Assembly (NCBI RefSeq): GCF_037975245.1
Contig: NC_092564.1
Location: forward strand, 28,070,984-28,134,983
Length of the DNA stretch: 64,000 nucleotides
Reading direction: 5' to 3'
From: Apostichopus japonicus
Lineage: Eukaryota > Echinodermata > Holothuroidea > Aspidochirotida > Stichopodidae
The first letter of the stretch is position 1. Each line of letters starts with the position of its first letter. The position numbers and the translations under genes are program-made. The notes under the pieces are model-generated. The model did not search any database, was not told where the DNA came from, and saw nothing but the letters and a program-made list of their open reading frames with translations. Positions 12,101 through 20,565 of this stretch are shown here, piece by piece.

Positions 12101-13169
12101 GAACCCCATCGTATTATGCTGTTGAACAACTGCTTGATCGTAGTGTAGGCCATCGAGTAACCCCATGTATTGGATTCGTTCGGCGATTTCACTTTCTCTG
12201 CCGCTGAGATTAAGCCACTCTTGATTTGTTTTAGAAACAACAAATGGAAATCAAATTATAGGTTTAGTGTTGGCATTGCTATTACCGGGTACTACGTACC
12301 ATAGGCTTCTCACAATATCATAGTGCAAGAGTATAGTGTAAGAGTATAACTACATAAGTGTGTCACTAAATTTGGCACCAGTTTGAGTCAGCAATGGATA
12401 CAATGTCTGCTAGAGTGATACACATATCTTAGGAAATGGCAGCTACTAATGGTTTTGACTTTGTAATCAATACCTGTCTGCTTTCTCCATGTAGTTTATA
12501 GTAATATGAACGCCTGTTTGTATGCAAATTGCTGTTTTGGGGGAACAGTCACCTTAGGCACAAATCAAGAAGTGATGCAGTAATAGTGAAGTTATTACAA
12601 TACTAGTCACATTACCAGTCAGGAGAAGAAATGGAAATATCGGAAGCTGTCGGACAGTTTGAAAACAGTAGAGTTCATGAGAACAGTTCAATGCGGTCAG
12701 GGAGTTAATTTAGGATATCTACATCATCCTTCTTGGTGGTGAGAGAAGTTATCTCATTGTTTGAGACCACAACTGAAACCTCTAGTGGCAATTCTTCCTG
12801 CAGTGTTCAGGATGAGCTTGGGGTATATAAAAAAAATCACAGAATTTAGCAAAACTTGCGGCATAGGCTCCAGTTTGCATATGCTACAGTGTGTTAGGAT
12901 AATAGTTTTTGTCCCCGAGGTAGAAAAGAAATCACGGATATTACGCGAATTCGCGGAAAAAGCAGATGCCTGAGTGTTGCTTCAATGTCTGTAGCTGAAG
13001 TCGTTGCTGGCAGCACCAGCAGTTTCTCGACTAATTCTCCTGATGATGTGCATTCAAGCAGGTCGTCATCGTTCTCAACTTCAAAGAGAAGTTTGAAAAC
13101 CAGAGGGTTGCCCTCCACGGTGTAGGCCACAACTTTTATATCCGTCTTGAAACTTGGAGTTACTTGGAT
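1..13169 (-). CDS. FER: FER/FES-like non-receptor tyrosine kinase gene, 3'-partial in window, possibly decaying
   Basis: Gene-level entry; exons are listed separately. The order on the minus strand is coiled coil (FX region), SH2, then kinase N-lobe. This is the order of FES/FER cytoplasmic tyrosine kinases, which couple membrane curvature and phosphotyrosine binding to cytoskeletal signalling. The sequence shows an SH2 start W-Y-H-G-A-L-P-R, the glycine loop G-H-F-G-D-V, the VAVK lysine and a helix-C glutamate. Five consecutive junctions between 8.1 kb and the left edge agree in phase. The F-BAR N-terminus is not recognised in the window and the kinase C-lobe lies beyond the left edge. Three lesions are visible: a frameshift near 1026, an in-frame TGA near 8020, and a small TIR element inside the reading frame at 12.8 kb. 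The gene could be a decaying duplicate with introns kept, or a live gene with assembly errors plus one unusual splice. SH2 and kinase identity is firm; exons beyond 7.9 kb are weaker. Confidence 0.85.
859..1035 (-). CDS. FER: FER-like exon: SH2 C-terminal half and SH2-kinase linker
   Basis: The exon is bounded by acceptor TTTTACAG and donor GGACAG/GTGAGT. Most of it reads G-G-S-F-G-S-I-Q-E-L-V-N-H-H, the end of an SH2 domain, followed by a linker to L-R-H-E-D-I-L-L-D at the kinase start. The phase-1 junction from the previous exon gives the wrong frame for the first ten bases. Dropping one of the two G bases at 1026-1027 restores a residue-for-residue match to the family (E-G-G-S-F). This is either a 1-bp insertion, an assembly indel, or use of an internal acceptor near 1022 that loses about four residues. 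Confidence 0.88.
1490..1688 (-). CDS. FER: FER-like exon: SH2 N-terminal half
   Basis: The acceptor is TGTGTCTACAG and the donor GATG/GTACGG (phase 1). The exon reads M-P-L-E-D-E-A-W-Y-H-G-A-L-P-R, then G-D-F-I-A-R-F-K, where the SH2 FLVRES arginine is retained although the motif is otherwise divergent. It continues with Q-Y-V-L-S and R-H-F-P-I. The phosphotyrosine-binding arginine therefore appears present. Confidence 0.93.
1885..1978. repeat. Short tandem repeat, about 27-bp unit
   Basis: Four degenerate copies of a unit resembling TGCACTTGTCACCTGACTGA lie head to tail in the intron between FER-like exons. No coding or mobile signature is visible. Confidence 0.6.
1980..3285. other. Intron of the FER-like gene, nothing recognised
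   Basis: AT-rich sequence with short homopolymers (G-run near 2905, T-G-rich stretch near 3060). I see no exon, RNA gene or bounded repeat here. Confidence 0.5.
3286..3472 (-). CDS. FER: FER-like exon: coiled-coil (FX) region before SH2
   Basis: Bounded by acceptor TTTTTCCGCAG and donor CAGACT/GTGAGT (phase 0), joining in frame to the SH2 exon. The sequence is heptad-rich (S-L-L-T-K-Q-K-D-Y-R-D-L, then K-V-E-Q-Q-L-S-C-L-Q-E-K-L), like the coiled coil of FES/FER that supports oligomerisation. It ends with a Pro/Gln linker. Confidence 0.78.
4165..4640. repeat. Tandem duplication of about 240 bp in intron
   Basis: Two diverged copies begin with CACCAAATATGGAACATCTCC (about 4168 and 4406) and share the stretches around AAAGTACAG, GCAAAACAG and GCAGAGGTTTGGTAAC. 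The start of a third copy is seen near 4613. Confidence 0.6.
4800..6649 (+). mobile_element. TTAA-flanked DNA transposon with THAP remnant (Kolobok-like)
   Basis: The ends are inverted copies of AGACCAACTATGGAG, with TTAA immediately outside each end (4800-4803 and 6646-6649). TTAA target duplication together with a THAP zinc finger fits the Kolobok superfamily; piggyBac also uses TTAA but lacks THAP. The 1.84-kb body has no long transposase frame, so this is a non-autonomous or decayed copy. It sits in an intron of the FER-like gene. Confidence 0.8.
5113..5235 (+). pseudogene. THAP-domain fragment of transposase
   Basis: A 40-residue frame starting M-P-Q-F-C-I-V-G-G-C and containing I-S-F-F-R-F-P matches the N-terminal half of THAP C2CH zinc fingers (first cysteine pair and the FRFP motif). 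The second Cys/His pair is absent before the stop, so it is a remnant exon or truncated gene. It lies inside the TTAA element. Confidence 0.75.
6650..7465. other. Intronic sequence, nothing recognised
   Basis: AT-rich sequence between the THAP element and the 7.5-kb hairpin locus. No exon or bounded repeat found. Confidence 0.4.
7466..7725. repeat. Direct repeats flanking a long imperfect hairpin
   Basis: A stretch beginning CTCTGAAGTTGAAAACTGAC and ending with AGAGGGCGCTCG occurs at about 7469-7535 and again at 7650-7715. Between them, TCAGAGGAACAATAG (7556) is answered by CTATTGTTCCTCTGA (7638). The inner arms TTGGACCAACAAAG and CTTTGTTCGTCCAA also pair, making a foldback of about 100 nt. 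Confidence 0.72.
7941..8097 (-). CDS. Probable FER-like exon with in-frame TGA
   Basis: The donor GAAAG/GTAAAG (phase 2) joins exactly to the 3472 exon, and the acceptor TTTTATTAAAG (phase 1) joins exactly to the 11937 exon. The frame reads L-L-R-Q-A-A-E-R-K-K-D-E-P-F, then a TGA near 8020, then N-Y-I-Q-F-L-T-R-K-T-D-T-D-P-E in the same frame. The stop may be a mutation or a sequencing error, or two exons may be involved. Homology to FER is inferred from splicing continuity, not from residues. Confidence 0.5.
8098..8770. other. Intron, nothing recognised
   Basis: AT-rich sequence between the 8.1-kb exon and the LINE. No coding frame or bounded repeat found. Confidence 0.4.
10063..10981 (+). 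pseudogene. LINE reverse transcriptase, frameshifted
   Basis: RT motifs appear in overlapping frames: K-A-S-G-P-D-A-I (10210), N-Y-R-P-V-S-L-T-S-V (10389), F-L-D-F-Q-K-A-F-D-K-V-P-H (10605) and the catalytic F-A-D-D-T-K-L-Y (10865). Changes of frame near 10370, 10490, 10725 and 10970 show loss of function. Confidence 0.9.
10980..11693 (+). pseudogene. LINE ORF2 C-terminal region
   Basis: The longest remaining open stretch of the LINE reads L-V-R-P-H-L-E-Y-A-V-Q-A-W-N-P and V-Q-R-R-A-T-R-M-I, hallmarks of the region after RT in CR1/Jockey-group elements. It ends with a natural stop at 11693, followed by the 3' tail. Confidence 0.88.
11856..11937 (-). CDS. Probable small coiled-coil exon of the FER-like gene
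   Basis: The acceptor ATGTATTAATGTAG and donor CATGGAG/GTAAGC (phase 1) bracket 82 nt coding E-K-K-L-L-H-Y-I-T-R-R-C-K-R-V-Q-D-K-L-Q-Q. This amphipathic, helical sequence joins in phase to the 8097 exon. No family hit is recognised by eye. Confidence 0.5.
12723..13169 (-). CDS. Unidentified coding exon interrupted by a small TIR element
   Basis: After acceptor TTTCATCAACAG (13170-13181) the frame runs V-T-P-S-F-K-T-D-I-K-V-V-A-Y-T-V-E-G-N-P, then F-E-V-E-N-D-D-D-L-L, up to a 165-bp insertion at 12808-12972. Removing the insertion and one 6-bp target copy lets the frame continue for about 36 more codons, to a possible phase-0 donor GATGAT/GTAGAT at 12722. Spacing of G-E-L and T-L-x-x-E-L resembles the segment after the F-BAR domain of FES/FER, but the match is weak. 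It may instead belong to an unknown gene. Confidence 0.45.
12802..12978. mobile_element. 165-bp TIR element with 6-bp target duplication, inside a coding frame
   Basis: The element spans 12808-12972, begins CAGGATGAGC and ends GCAGATGCCTG. It is flanked by AGTGTT on both sides (12802-12807, 12973-12978). Its ends and AT-rich start resemble the element at 35.9 kb, which also shows a 6-bp duplication. This fits a small non-autonomous hAT-like family with 6-bp targets. Confidence 0.75.
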
Positions 13170-13181
13170 CTGTTGATGAAA

Positions 13182-13990
13182 TGAAATGGAAATGTTTGTA
13201 GAGAATTTACTTTTGGTTATATATATTCTTAATATGGTCATAAAAACACAGCTACTTCTCCCATGTCCATTATCTATCGAACATGCATTTCTTGAAAGAT
13301 TGTGTTTACAAGGTCAAGTGTGACTGTTACACACAATCACAAACACACATGTTGACTTGATTGCGTAGGTGGTTGTCAGAATTATATGACAAGTGAAAAT
13401 GTATTTCTACTCCTATGTGTACGTAGGATGTATTCGTGCAATTCAGATTTCCGTTTGTGGAAGACTGGCTTACTGGCATAACCATAAATGCAATTTAACT
13501 ATAACATACATTGTAGCTTCTTGCGTTGAATTAAGAAGCCAATATTTTAGAGCTTAAAGTTATTATGGCCAATTTTTTTATAATGTATACCAATTACAGG
13601 TCTGCCAATTGATACTATGTACTTGTATATACTCAAGTTGAAAAAGGAAAATCACTTCTACTGCATGTTGAAGATAGTGACTCTGACTATATGACCTTGT
13701 AAACAATCCAGAGATAAGCACCAAAACAATATGTTTCTTGTATTCACCGTTGGTATCAAGTATGATTTCAATACGACTTCATGTTGATTGTGTTAAGAAG
13801 CTATTTGAATTCCTTCCCCCTCATAAATATGAATATGATATTTATGGTACATCATTTTGTACCTGTTATCTATCAGTATGATATTTATGGTATACATCAT
13901 GTACCTGCTTACTATCACCATCATCACACCAAGTTTGCATTAAGTCATACTTTTGGTTCCAGCATTATTTTGATATTCAGTTCTTCATAC
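13182..13990. other. No gene recognised
   Basis: AT-rich sequence. If the FER-like gene continues upstream, this is intron; otherwise intergenic. Nothing bounded is seen. Confidence 0.4.
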
Positions 13991-14029
13991 TTGGTCCTAT
14001 GACCTCATTAACATTAAACCTTCAGCCCA

Positions 14030-14275
14030 CGGCTCTCTTGAACAAAATAAGTTAAATGTCTGCCTTGCGAAAGTGTCTTGAACAAGAGAAGGCAAATGCC
14101 TTTCAGGAGTCTATGCCTTGGAAATCTCTTGAACCAAATACAGTAAATAACTTGCAAAAATCTCTCAAACAAAATACTTAGGTGAATGCCTTGCAAAGAC
14201 TACATGGAACAAATTTACCTTGTGAACAATTTGAAACAGTCTCGTGAACAAATTGGAACGCAAAATAAAGGCTTG
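14030..14275. repeat. Degenerate tandem repeat, 36-50-bp unit
   Basis: At least five copies of a unit like TCTCTTGAACAAAATA followed by a variant of ATGCCTTGCAAAG run head to tail with variable spacing. The open frame across it is incidental. Confidence 0.55.
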
Positions 14276-15130
14276 GCGAATGATGTTTTTTAACAAGATA
14301 TGTAGATTACTGGCCTTCAACAACAGATCAAGTGGCTAGTGTAGTGAGTAGGTACTGTTGTGTAGTTACGACTGAACTTTAAGTGTAGCCTTCTTAGGGT
14401 AAGACTGAGTTATGATGTACAACAGGTACTAATTACAATACTCACTTGTGCCTGTGTAAACTTTAGTGTAGTTAGGACTGAAGTGTAGTTAGGCTACGAC
14501 TGAATTATGACGTACAACTGCAACAGTGAACTTACTATATTATACAATTTTAAAATATTTAAAAATATATAAATAAATGTTGATGTCTGTATTCACAAAT
14601 ATTTATATATTAGGGTTGACATGTGCAATACAGCAAAGGCTGTGCTTAAATTTAGCTAGGCTAAACTTGTATCAACAAACATGTTTGACACTGTCACTAG
14701 TGAACATGACTACATCTATGCAAATTAAGCTGATGGCGGTGATGACAGCCGCCGAGCTAGGCTATAGCACAGTAATCGCATAGTGTCAGCTATTAATTGT
14801 AAGGTGATGATTTTATTCAATTTTGTCATGATAGTGTCGTAAGGGCGGCTAGGCAGTATAAATAAAAAGTGTTATGGCCCTAGGCCTATGTAGTAGTAGG
14901 ACCGAGGTTTGCCTATCCTACCCTTAAGTTTTAACGGCATCATTATTAAATACTTAGCCTAATAGCCTACGACTACGAAAGTATAACTGGCTGATTATGA
15001 CCTAATGTGTAGCCCCTGCAACATTTATTGACAACATATCATGGGAAAAGATCGGAAATATTAAAAATTTACGTTATTTTGGTCTTGATTCTTGCACGTA
15101 GCAGAACTTGTATTCCAGCTGCTCAGGAGT
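14276..15130. other. No gene recognised; short internal similarities
   Basis: Copies of TGTAGTTAGGACTGAA-like stretches (14360, 14465) occur. No exon or RNA gene is visible. Confidence 0.35.
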
Positions 15131-15936
15131 ATGGCGGGCCATCAGTCTCAACTCGTGGGGAATCGACACATTTACCTATTTCCTTCGACTTTCACCAGTT
15201 TAATTCGACATATCATCGATTTCAATCGACATATACCAATTTAAAATCGATGATAAGTAAAATAAATCGGTATATGTCAATTTTAATCGACATATACCAG
15301 TTTAAATCGATGATTTGTAGAATTAAATCGGTTAATATACACAGTACGTACACAGATGCAATTACCTACTCCAGTTACACCATAACAAAGATGATATTGT
15401 TCTGCAGTGAGGTCTACTGTAAGGTTACGTTTTACTGTAGCTAAATATATACAAATATAAATATATATTCAATCTCAAATCATGCTTTCCACTGTGCTCG
15501 TGTTTATTTTTAATTATTCGCGCGCCTTGTCAGGTGACTACATGTGATGTATCTTCACATGTCAATCATCACCGAAATCGGGATTTGGAATATGTTAATG
15601 AGCTAAATCGATGATATGTCGATTTAAATAGGTATATGTCAATTTGAGTTGCTAGAAACTGGTATAAGTCCACGGAAATTGATATATACCAATTTACATC
15701 CACATATCATAGATTTAAACTGGTATATGTCGATTTAAATTGACATATACCAATTTATTTTACTTATCATCGATTTAAATTGATATATGTCGATTTAAAT
15801 CGATGATATGTCGAACTATACTAGTATATGCCGATTTAAATGGGAAGAAGTCAATTTAAGCTGCTGGAAATTGGTATATGTCGATTTAAATCGGTAAATG
15901 TTGATTCCCCACGATTTGAGACTCATGGCCCGCCAC
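15131..15936. mobile_element. Palindrome-array foldback element P1
   Basis: Terminal inverted repeats of about 45 bp open with ATGGCGGGCCAT and run to TTTACC; the right arm is 15893-15936. The arms enclose arrays of near-palindromic units: TCGATTTAAAT alternates with either CGATGATATG or TGGTATATG. Two such arrays (15180-15335 and 15600-15895) flank about 265 bp of ordinary sequence. No transposase is encoded. A target duplication is not obvious. Confidence 0.7.
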
Positions 15937-15943
15937 ACGCCAC

Positions 15944-16550
15944 ATGCTTATGCAAGGCCCAAGATTCCATATTGGGCAGGAGGAAATTTCCGGTCTTGGA
16001 TTGTTATCCGTAGCGAGTAGAGTAAACTTCACTAGGTTATACCATGCATCCAAAATCTATAACAACTGTAGTTCTCCCTACCTCACCACCAATTTCATCA
16101 AAACCTGTGTTATTCATAATCAGGGTACTCGATCAAGACATCACATTTTCTATGTTATCGATTCTTAGGGTGATGTTAGCTCTACTTCCTACTTCACGGC
16201 AATTCAGGATTGGAATGCTCTTCTAAATCATATTAAATCCATCAAGCGATCTAGTCTTTTTAAAGCTGAGGTAAGGAAGCATCTCATGTATAGAATGGGG
16301 TGTGGGGGAGGGGAGGCACTTTTCATAAATATGTGCAATATGTGCGTTTTTAGAGTTGTATTCAGTAGTTTTATTGGAATTTACCATTGAAAGTGCAATT
16401 TTTTGTCTCTGGGGCCCCGACGTTCTGTCAGCCCGATGGGTTTAGCTCCTGTTACTCTTTTTGTTCTTTTCAATCTGTTCCGTTCTATTATGTCTTCTCT
16501 GTTATATTTTGTATTTTGAACAATCTGAGTGCGAATAAAACAAACAAATA
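15944..16550 (+). pseudogene. LINE 3'-end fragment
   Basis: The plus strand shows traces of the C-terminal region of a LINE ORF2: T-R-S-R-H-H-I, then after a frameshift D-W-N-A-L-L-N-H-I-K and S-S-L-F-K-A-E-V-R-K-H-L. A 3'-UTR-like stretch follows. The frame shifts near 16170. It belongs to a different family from the 8.8-kb LINE. Confidence 0.65.
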
Positions 16551-16879
16551 ACGTTTCTGTATAAGCTTTATAATTAACTAGAGATAGCCGTTCGATGGAC
16601 ATATTTCACAAGCACAATGGAGTCTTTAAATGCCTTCCATAAAAGGAGCTTCTGGTGGCTGAAATGATGACTGAAGTTGATTGCCAACTTCAACTTCAGT
16701 TACCAGTATATCCTTTTTAATTATGCAGCAGCATTGTTTACGGCACTTCTTTATATTTAATAATGTGTGTGTAGCCTAAGTTTATACGATATCGTAATAA
16801 GCACATATACGAATCAGCCATGAAGCACCCATCATTGGTTGCACAATTTGGCCCCGCATGCATAGTTAGACTTGCATTT

Positions 16880-17105
16880 GAGGAGAATTTGAGACAAAGA
16901 AGACTCGCCCAAAACCGCGTGCCGCCCTCTAAAAGAGTTAACATTCCTGGAAGTGATTTTTCTCTCTCGCTACACAGCTATGCAGACAGTAATGAAATGT
17001 GACCCTTGTTATCTTGAGCTGGACCTGAGATTTCCATCGCTGCTTATATAGACTGTGCTGTGGGTATTGACCGCAGACTGTTTGTATTGACTGTACACTC
17101 GTGCC
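16880..17105 (+). repeat. Interspersed repeat R1, copy 1
   Basis: This stretch is similar along its length to the reverse complement of 42460-42690. Shared blocks include GACTCGCC near CGCGTGCCGC, GCAGACAGTAATGAAA, GTGGGTATTGAC and TATTGACTGTACACT. It is an unclassified repeat with copies in both orientations. Confidence 0.65.
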
Positions 17106-17834
17106 TAATTTGTGGGAACTTAAAGTGACTCCTAAATAGGAACTCAAAATGACACTACCTATATCATCAGGGACTCGAAGTGACTCGGACTCACGAAGCG
17201 GACTCGCCGAGTCGAGCTCAGTGAAAGACTAGCCTGGCCCCGACATGAGAAAGACTCGACTCTAGTCTCGGTATAAAAAATGGCATTTTTTGAGTCATCA
17301 CCATTCTTTTTTATACTTAGCTGTTGAAGAGGATGAAATAAACTACTGATGGTCTAAAAATCTGGAGGATTGAAGGGGATTTAAGGTATTTTAGAAAATC
17401 TTGAGTGAAACAAAAGTTTCCGCAGCGACAGCTGGCAGATGGGAAGGGGAGCCAGACTATGATAAACTTTGAGCTGTTCTAGCTCAAACTCTAAACGGTC
17501 ATGGTGGCAAAAGTTGAATGTTTTATGATAAGCCAAGCCATTAGCTATCATATGGTGGGCAGGACATGTGAGTTGAAAAGTTTAATCTATGCTCTATCGG
17601 CCTTGGAAAGTGACGAGTTGAGACACAACACAGCTTACACAGTGAATGACGTTTGTTTGACTCAAATACAGAGCACAGAGCAAATACAGAGCACAGGTTT
17701 AGGAGCCTAGCACCGCAAACTAATTGACTGCGTCTGCCAGTCGAAAAGAGTAGTTCAGACTCTCTGGCCATAGAGGCAAGATTCACGCAAGTCACCTAGC
17801 TGGTTTCTGGCCAGTCTTTGAATGACCGATCCTG
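17106..17834. other. No gene recognised
   Basis: Contains a stretch around 17617 (GAGACACAACACAGCTTACA) that recurs near 24503, so part is repetitive. No exon is visible. Confidence 0.4.
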
Positions 17835-18413
17835 CACGTAAATGGCAAGCCATGTGGGACAAACACTGCATAATATATCCGCGTATTAATTCGAATATAT
17901 ACGCGTTTAAATTCGAATATACATATATGGCAAGCCATGTGGGACAAATATGGCAAGCCGTGTGGGACAAACACCGCATAATATATCCGCGTATTAATTC
18001 GAATATATACGCGTATTAATTCGAAAATATATGTGTTGTACATGTGTAAAGTTCCGCTTTATGAAGCGATCTCGCGAGCCCGCCAAAACATTTATCGTTG
18101 GTATATGTACACAGCAAGAGCGGAATTGTTTTTTCGTGTATATTCTAATTAATCCGTGCATATATTGGATTTAATCTCGATATGTATTTTATTTAATACG
18201 TGTATATTTTCGAATTAATACGTGTATATATTCGAATTATTACGTGGATATATTCGAATTAATACGCGGATATATTTACACCATATGATTTGGCTCATAA
18301 TATATACGCGTATATATTCCAATTAATACGCGTATAAATTCCAATTAATACGCGGATATATTATGCAGTGTTTGTCCCACATGGCTTGCCATACATGGCT
18401 TGCGATACACGTA
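17835..18413. mobile_element. Palindrome-array foldback element P2
   Basis: Ends open with ATGGCAAGCCATGTGGGACA and close with its inverse (18374-18392). The opening motif is repeated three times near the left end (17842, 17927, 17951). The interior is built of near-palindromic units around AATTAATACGCGTATATATTCG. CACGTA on both sides (17835-17840, 18408-18413) is a possible 6-bp target duplication. Confidence 0.72.
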
Positions 18414-18781
18414 CCGTATATACTCCCGGGTTCTTTTGCGAAATCAAGGGAGATATGGCACGGAATCGTAGGCCACCAATTATCAGTTGTAAAACTGATA
18501 ATAATGGAGGTGAGTAATTATACCTACTCAGTGAAATATTTCTATGCGGTTCTTTCTCATATTTAATCTATGTACGTTGATACGGCATTTGTTACGTTTG
18601 GCTTATCATTTAAATTTCTTTCTGCATATGAATCAGTCAGCTCCTGCAGCTATTGTCTTATGCCCATTATGCAGCACTCGCATCTGTATCGGCGGGATCG
18701 CGGTAAACAATGTTATATAAATGTATACATTATTAGGGAGCGTTATCATGTAGCGTATGTCTTTATTTGATATAGATCTAC
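18414..18781. other. No gene recognised
   Basis: Unique-looking sequence between P2 and the hAT MITE. Nothing assigned. Confidence 0.4.
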
Positions 18782-19351
18782 TATAGAAACAGTCGCGGCG
18801 GAACGGGAAAATTATTGGGTGGGGGGGGGGGGGCTAATGTGTTGAGACTATCTAAGCGGAGCGCCATCATCGGTTGGCGCGGAGCGTACAAGAAAATTGT
18901 GGATTTTTCAAACCCCCAGATGGCCGGAAACGGCACTTCCCGAGTGTTTTATGCTGCGAATAATACCTAGCCCTAAAATATGGGTCTCAAGCCTGTAATT
19001 TCTCAGATTGCACGTAAAAATCTGTAAAAACATTGTAATTTGTATATTCGATGGTATTTTAAGAGAGTAGCTATAACTCGTAGTGTACTCGCAAAGACGT
19101 TTTTGAGTGTAGTAAACTACTACTTCAGTAAATGCAATAATTAAATAAATGTCATAAGAAAAAACAGAAAGCATTTCTTAATGTCAACAAATGGGTAACA
19201 AGTATGCATTGAAAAATGGGCAGATGCACGTTTCGGAGCCTTGGTAAATATTGGGGGGGCTTATCATGCATTTGCCCCCTCATCTTTTTCATTTGGGGCA
19301 GAGCCCCCCAAGCCCCCCCCCCCCCCCGGTTCCGCCGCCACTGTATAGAAA
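18782..19351. mobile_element. hAT-type MITE, 554 bp
   Basis: The element spans 18790-19343, from CAGTCGCGGCGGAAC to the inverse GTTCCGCCGCCACTG. It is flanked by the 8-bp duplication TATAGAAA (18782-18789, 19344-19351). An 8-bp target and CAGTG-type ends are hAT features. It carries no transposase frame and shares an internal GGCGCGGAGCGTAC segment with the MITEs at 28.3, 50 and 52 kb. Confidence 0.9.
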
Positions 19352-19469
19352 TACAATAGAGGGTTGTCAAGATTTGGCGGGGTTGAAACATTAATGTATC
19401 GCTGGCTACTTTATTCAACATCATAACGTTTACAAGGTGAGGTTATGTATACTGATATATTCGGCATTT

Positions 19470-19568
19470 TGTTTATAATGTTTATAATGAGTCTGTTTAA
19501 TGTTTATAATGTTATAATGTTATAATGTTTAATGTTATAATGTTTATAATGAGTCTGTTTATAATGAA
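19470..19568. repeat. Tandem TTTATAATG repeat
   Basis: About nine irregular copies of TTTATAATG or TTATAATG, with two longer copies of TAATGAGTCTGTTTA. Local slippage repeat. Confidence 0.7.
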
Positions 19569-19819
19569 CAATGGCTATCAACAGTTAGTGGGTCTATTTA
19601 CTGTGGCTGGATTTTCAAACTCTTCTGGTTTTGCCGTCGGTAAATTTGAACATTTCAGAGTAGCCGTACAGTATCCAGGTGTTTTGGCCCAATTTATGAC
19701 ATGTTATCTTGGAAACTGGATTTTGGAAGTTCAGTTCCAAGAGCATAATCTCGACGTTGCGTAAGGTTCATTCGAATCTCATAACAGGAAATTGTTAATT
19801 ACAATCGAATTACTGTTAC

Positions 19820-20068
19820 GTATGTATGTATGTATGTATGTATGTATGTATGTATGTATGTATGTATGTATGTATGTATGTATGTATGTATGTATGTATG
19901 TATGTATGTATGTATGTATGTATGTATGTATGTATGTATGTATGTGTGTATGTGTGTATGTGTGTATGTATGTATGTATGTATGTATGTATGTATGTATG
20001 TATGTATGTATGTATGTATGTATGTATGTATGTATGTATGTATGTATGTATGTATGTATGTATGTATA
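19820..20068. repeat. Expanded (TATG)n microsatellite, about 250 bp
   Basis: Near-perfect tetranucleotide array, interrupted only by a few TGTG variants around 19943-19962. It abuts the 3' end of a minus-strand SINE whose family tail is (CATA)n, so it is best read as an overgrown SINE tail. All open frames across it are artefacts. Confidence 0.97.
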
Positions 20069-20136
20069 TATATGTGATCTTCCCGCAAGCAGGAACTCGC
20101 GAAAGAAGCCATGGAGGCTTGTAGACTCGCAAGCCT
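20069..20136 (-). mobile_element. tRNA-derived SINE family A, 3' part
   Basis: The sequence is the inverse of the family 3' end (GGCTTCTTTCGCGAGTTCC, then GCTTGCGGGAAGATCACAT) followed by the giant (CATA)n tail. The head is missing. Confidence 0.8.
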
Positions 20137-20159
20137 AGTGTATAGTCGGAGTGTATAGT

Positions 20160-20411
20160 AGGCGGAGTGTATAGTCTAGTGGTTACGCCGGCGTCTCCCA
20201 GTCATGAGATCCCCGGTTCGATTCCCCGCCGACAGCAATGTGTGTCGTCTGGCAAGGGTGTTGTTCAATAACAACTTCCCGACATGGACGTTAAATGGAT
20301 GTGTGCCGAGAGATTGGCTTCGGTCAGCTTGCGAGTCTATAAGCCTCCATGGCTTCTTTCGCGAGTTCCTGCTTGCGGGAAGATCACATATACATACATA
20401 CATACATGCAA
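20160..20411 (+). mobile_element. tRNA-derived SINE family A, full-length copy
   Basis: The head has an A-box-like TAGTCTAGTGGTTA (20173) and a perfect B box GGTTCGATTCC (20214). The body contains CGACATGGACGTTAAATGG and GGTCAGCTTGCGAG, and the tail is (CATA)n at 20390-20407. Members of this family lie at 41.5 and 48.9 kb. Confidence 0.85.
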
Positions 20412-20527
20412 GCTGACCGAAGCCAATCTCTCGGCACACATCCATTTAACGTCCATGTCGGGAAGTTGTTATTTATTGAACAACACCCTTGCCAGACGAC
20501 ACACATTGCTGTCGGCGGGGAATCGTA
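20407..20527 (-). mobile_element. SINE family A, inverted partial copy
   Basis: Inverse of the middle and head of the preceding SINE, stopping within the B-box region at about 20527. With its neighbour it forms a large inverted repeat of about 120 bp per arm. Confidence 0.8.
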
Positions 20528-20565
20528 AATTTCACCATTTAACGTAAATTTCACCATTTAACCAG

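Noticed and set aside
11938-12243. 101-codon minus-strand frame as an exon
   Set aside because: It stops directly at the acceptor of the 11937 exon, lacks a donor in phase and has no recognisable family; most likely intron.
19779-20138. Several open frames of 80-117 codons with Met-Tyr-Val-Cys or His-Thr-Tyr-Ile repeats
   Set aside because: They are translations of the (TATG)n microsatellite on both strands, open in several frames because the unit contains no stop.
20160-20235. Functional tRNA gene
   Set aside because: A and B boxes are present, but the acceptor arms do not pair and the anticodon loop is too long; the sequence continues into a SINE body.
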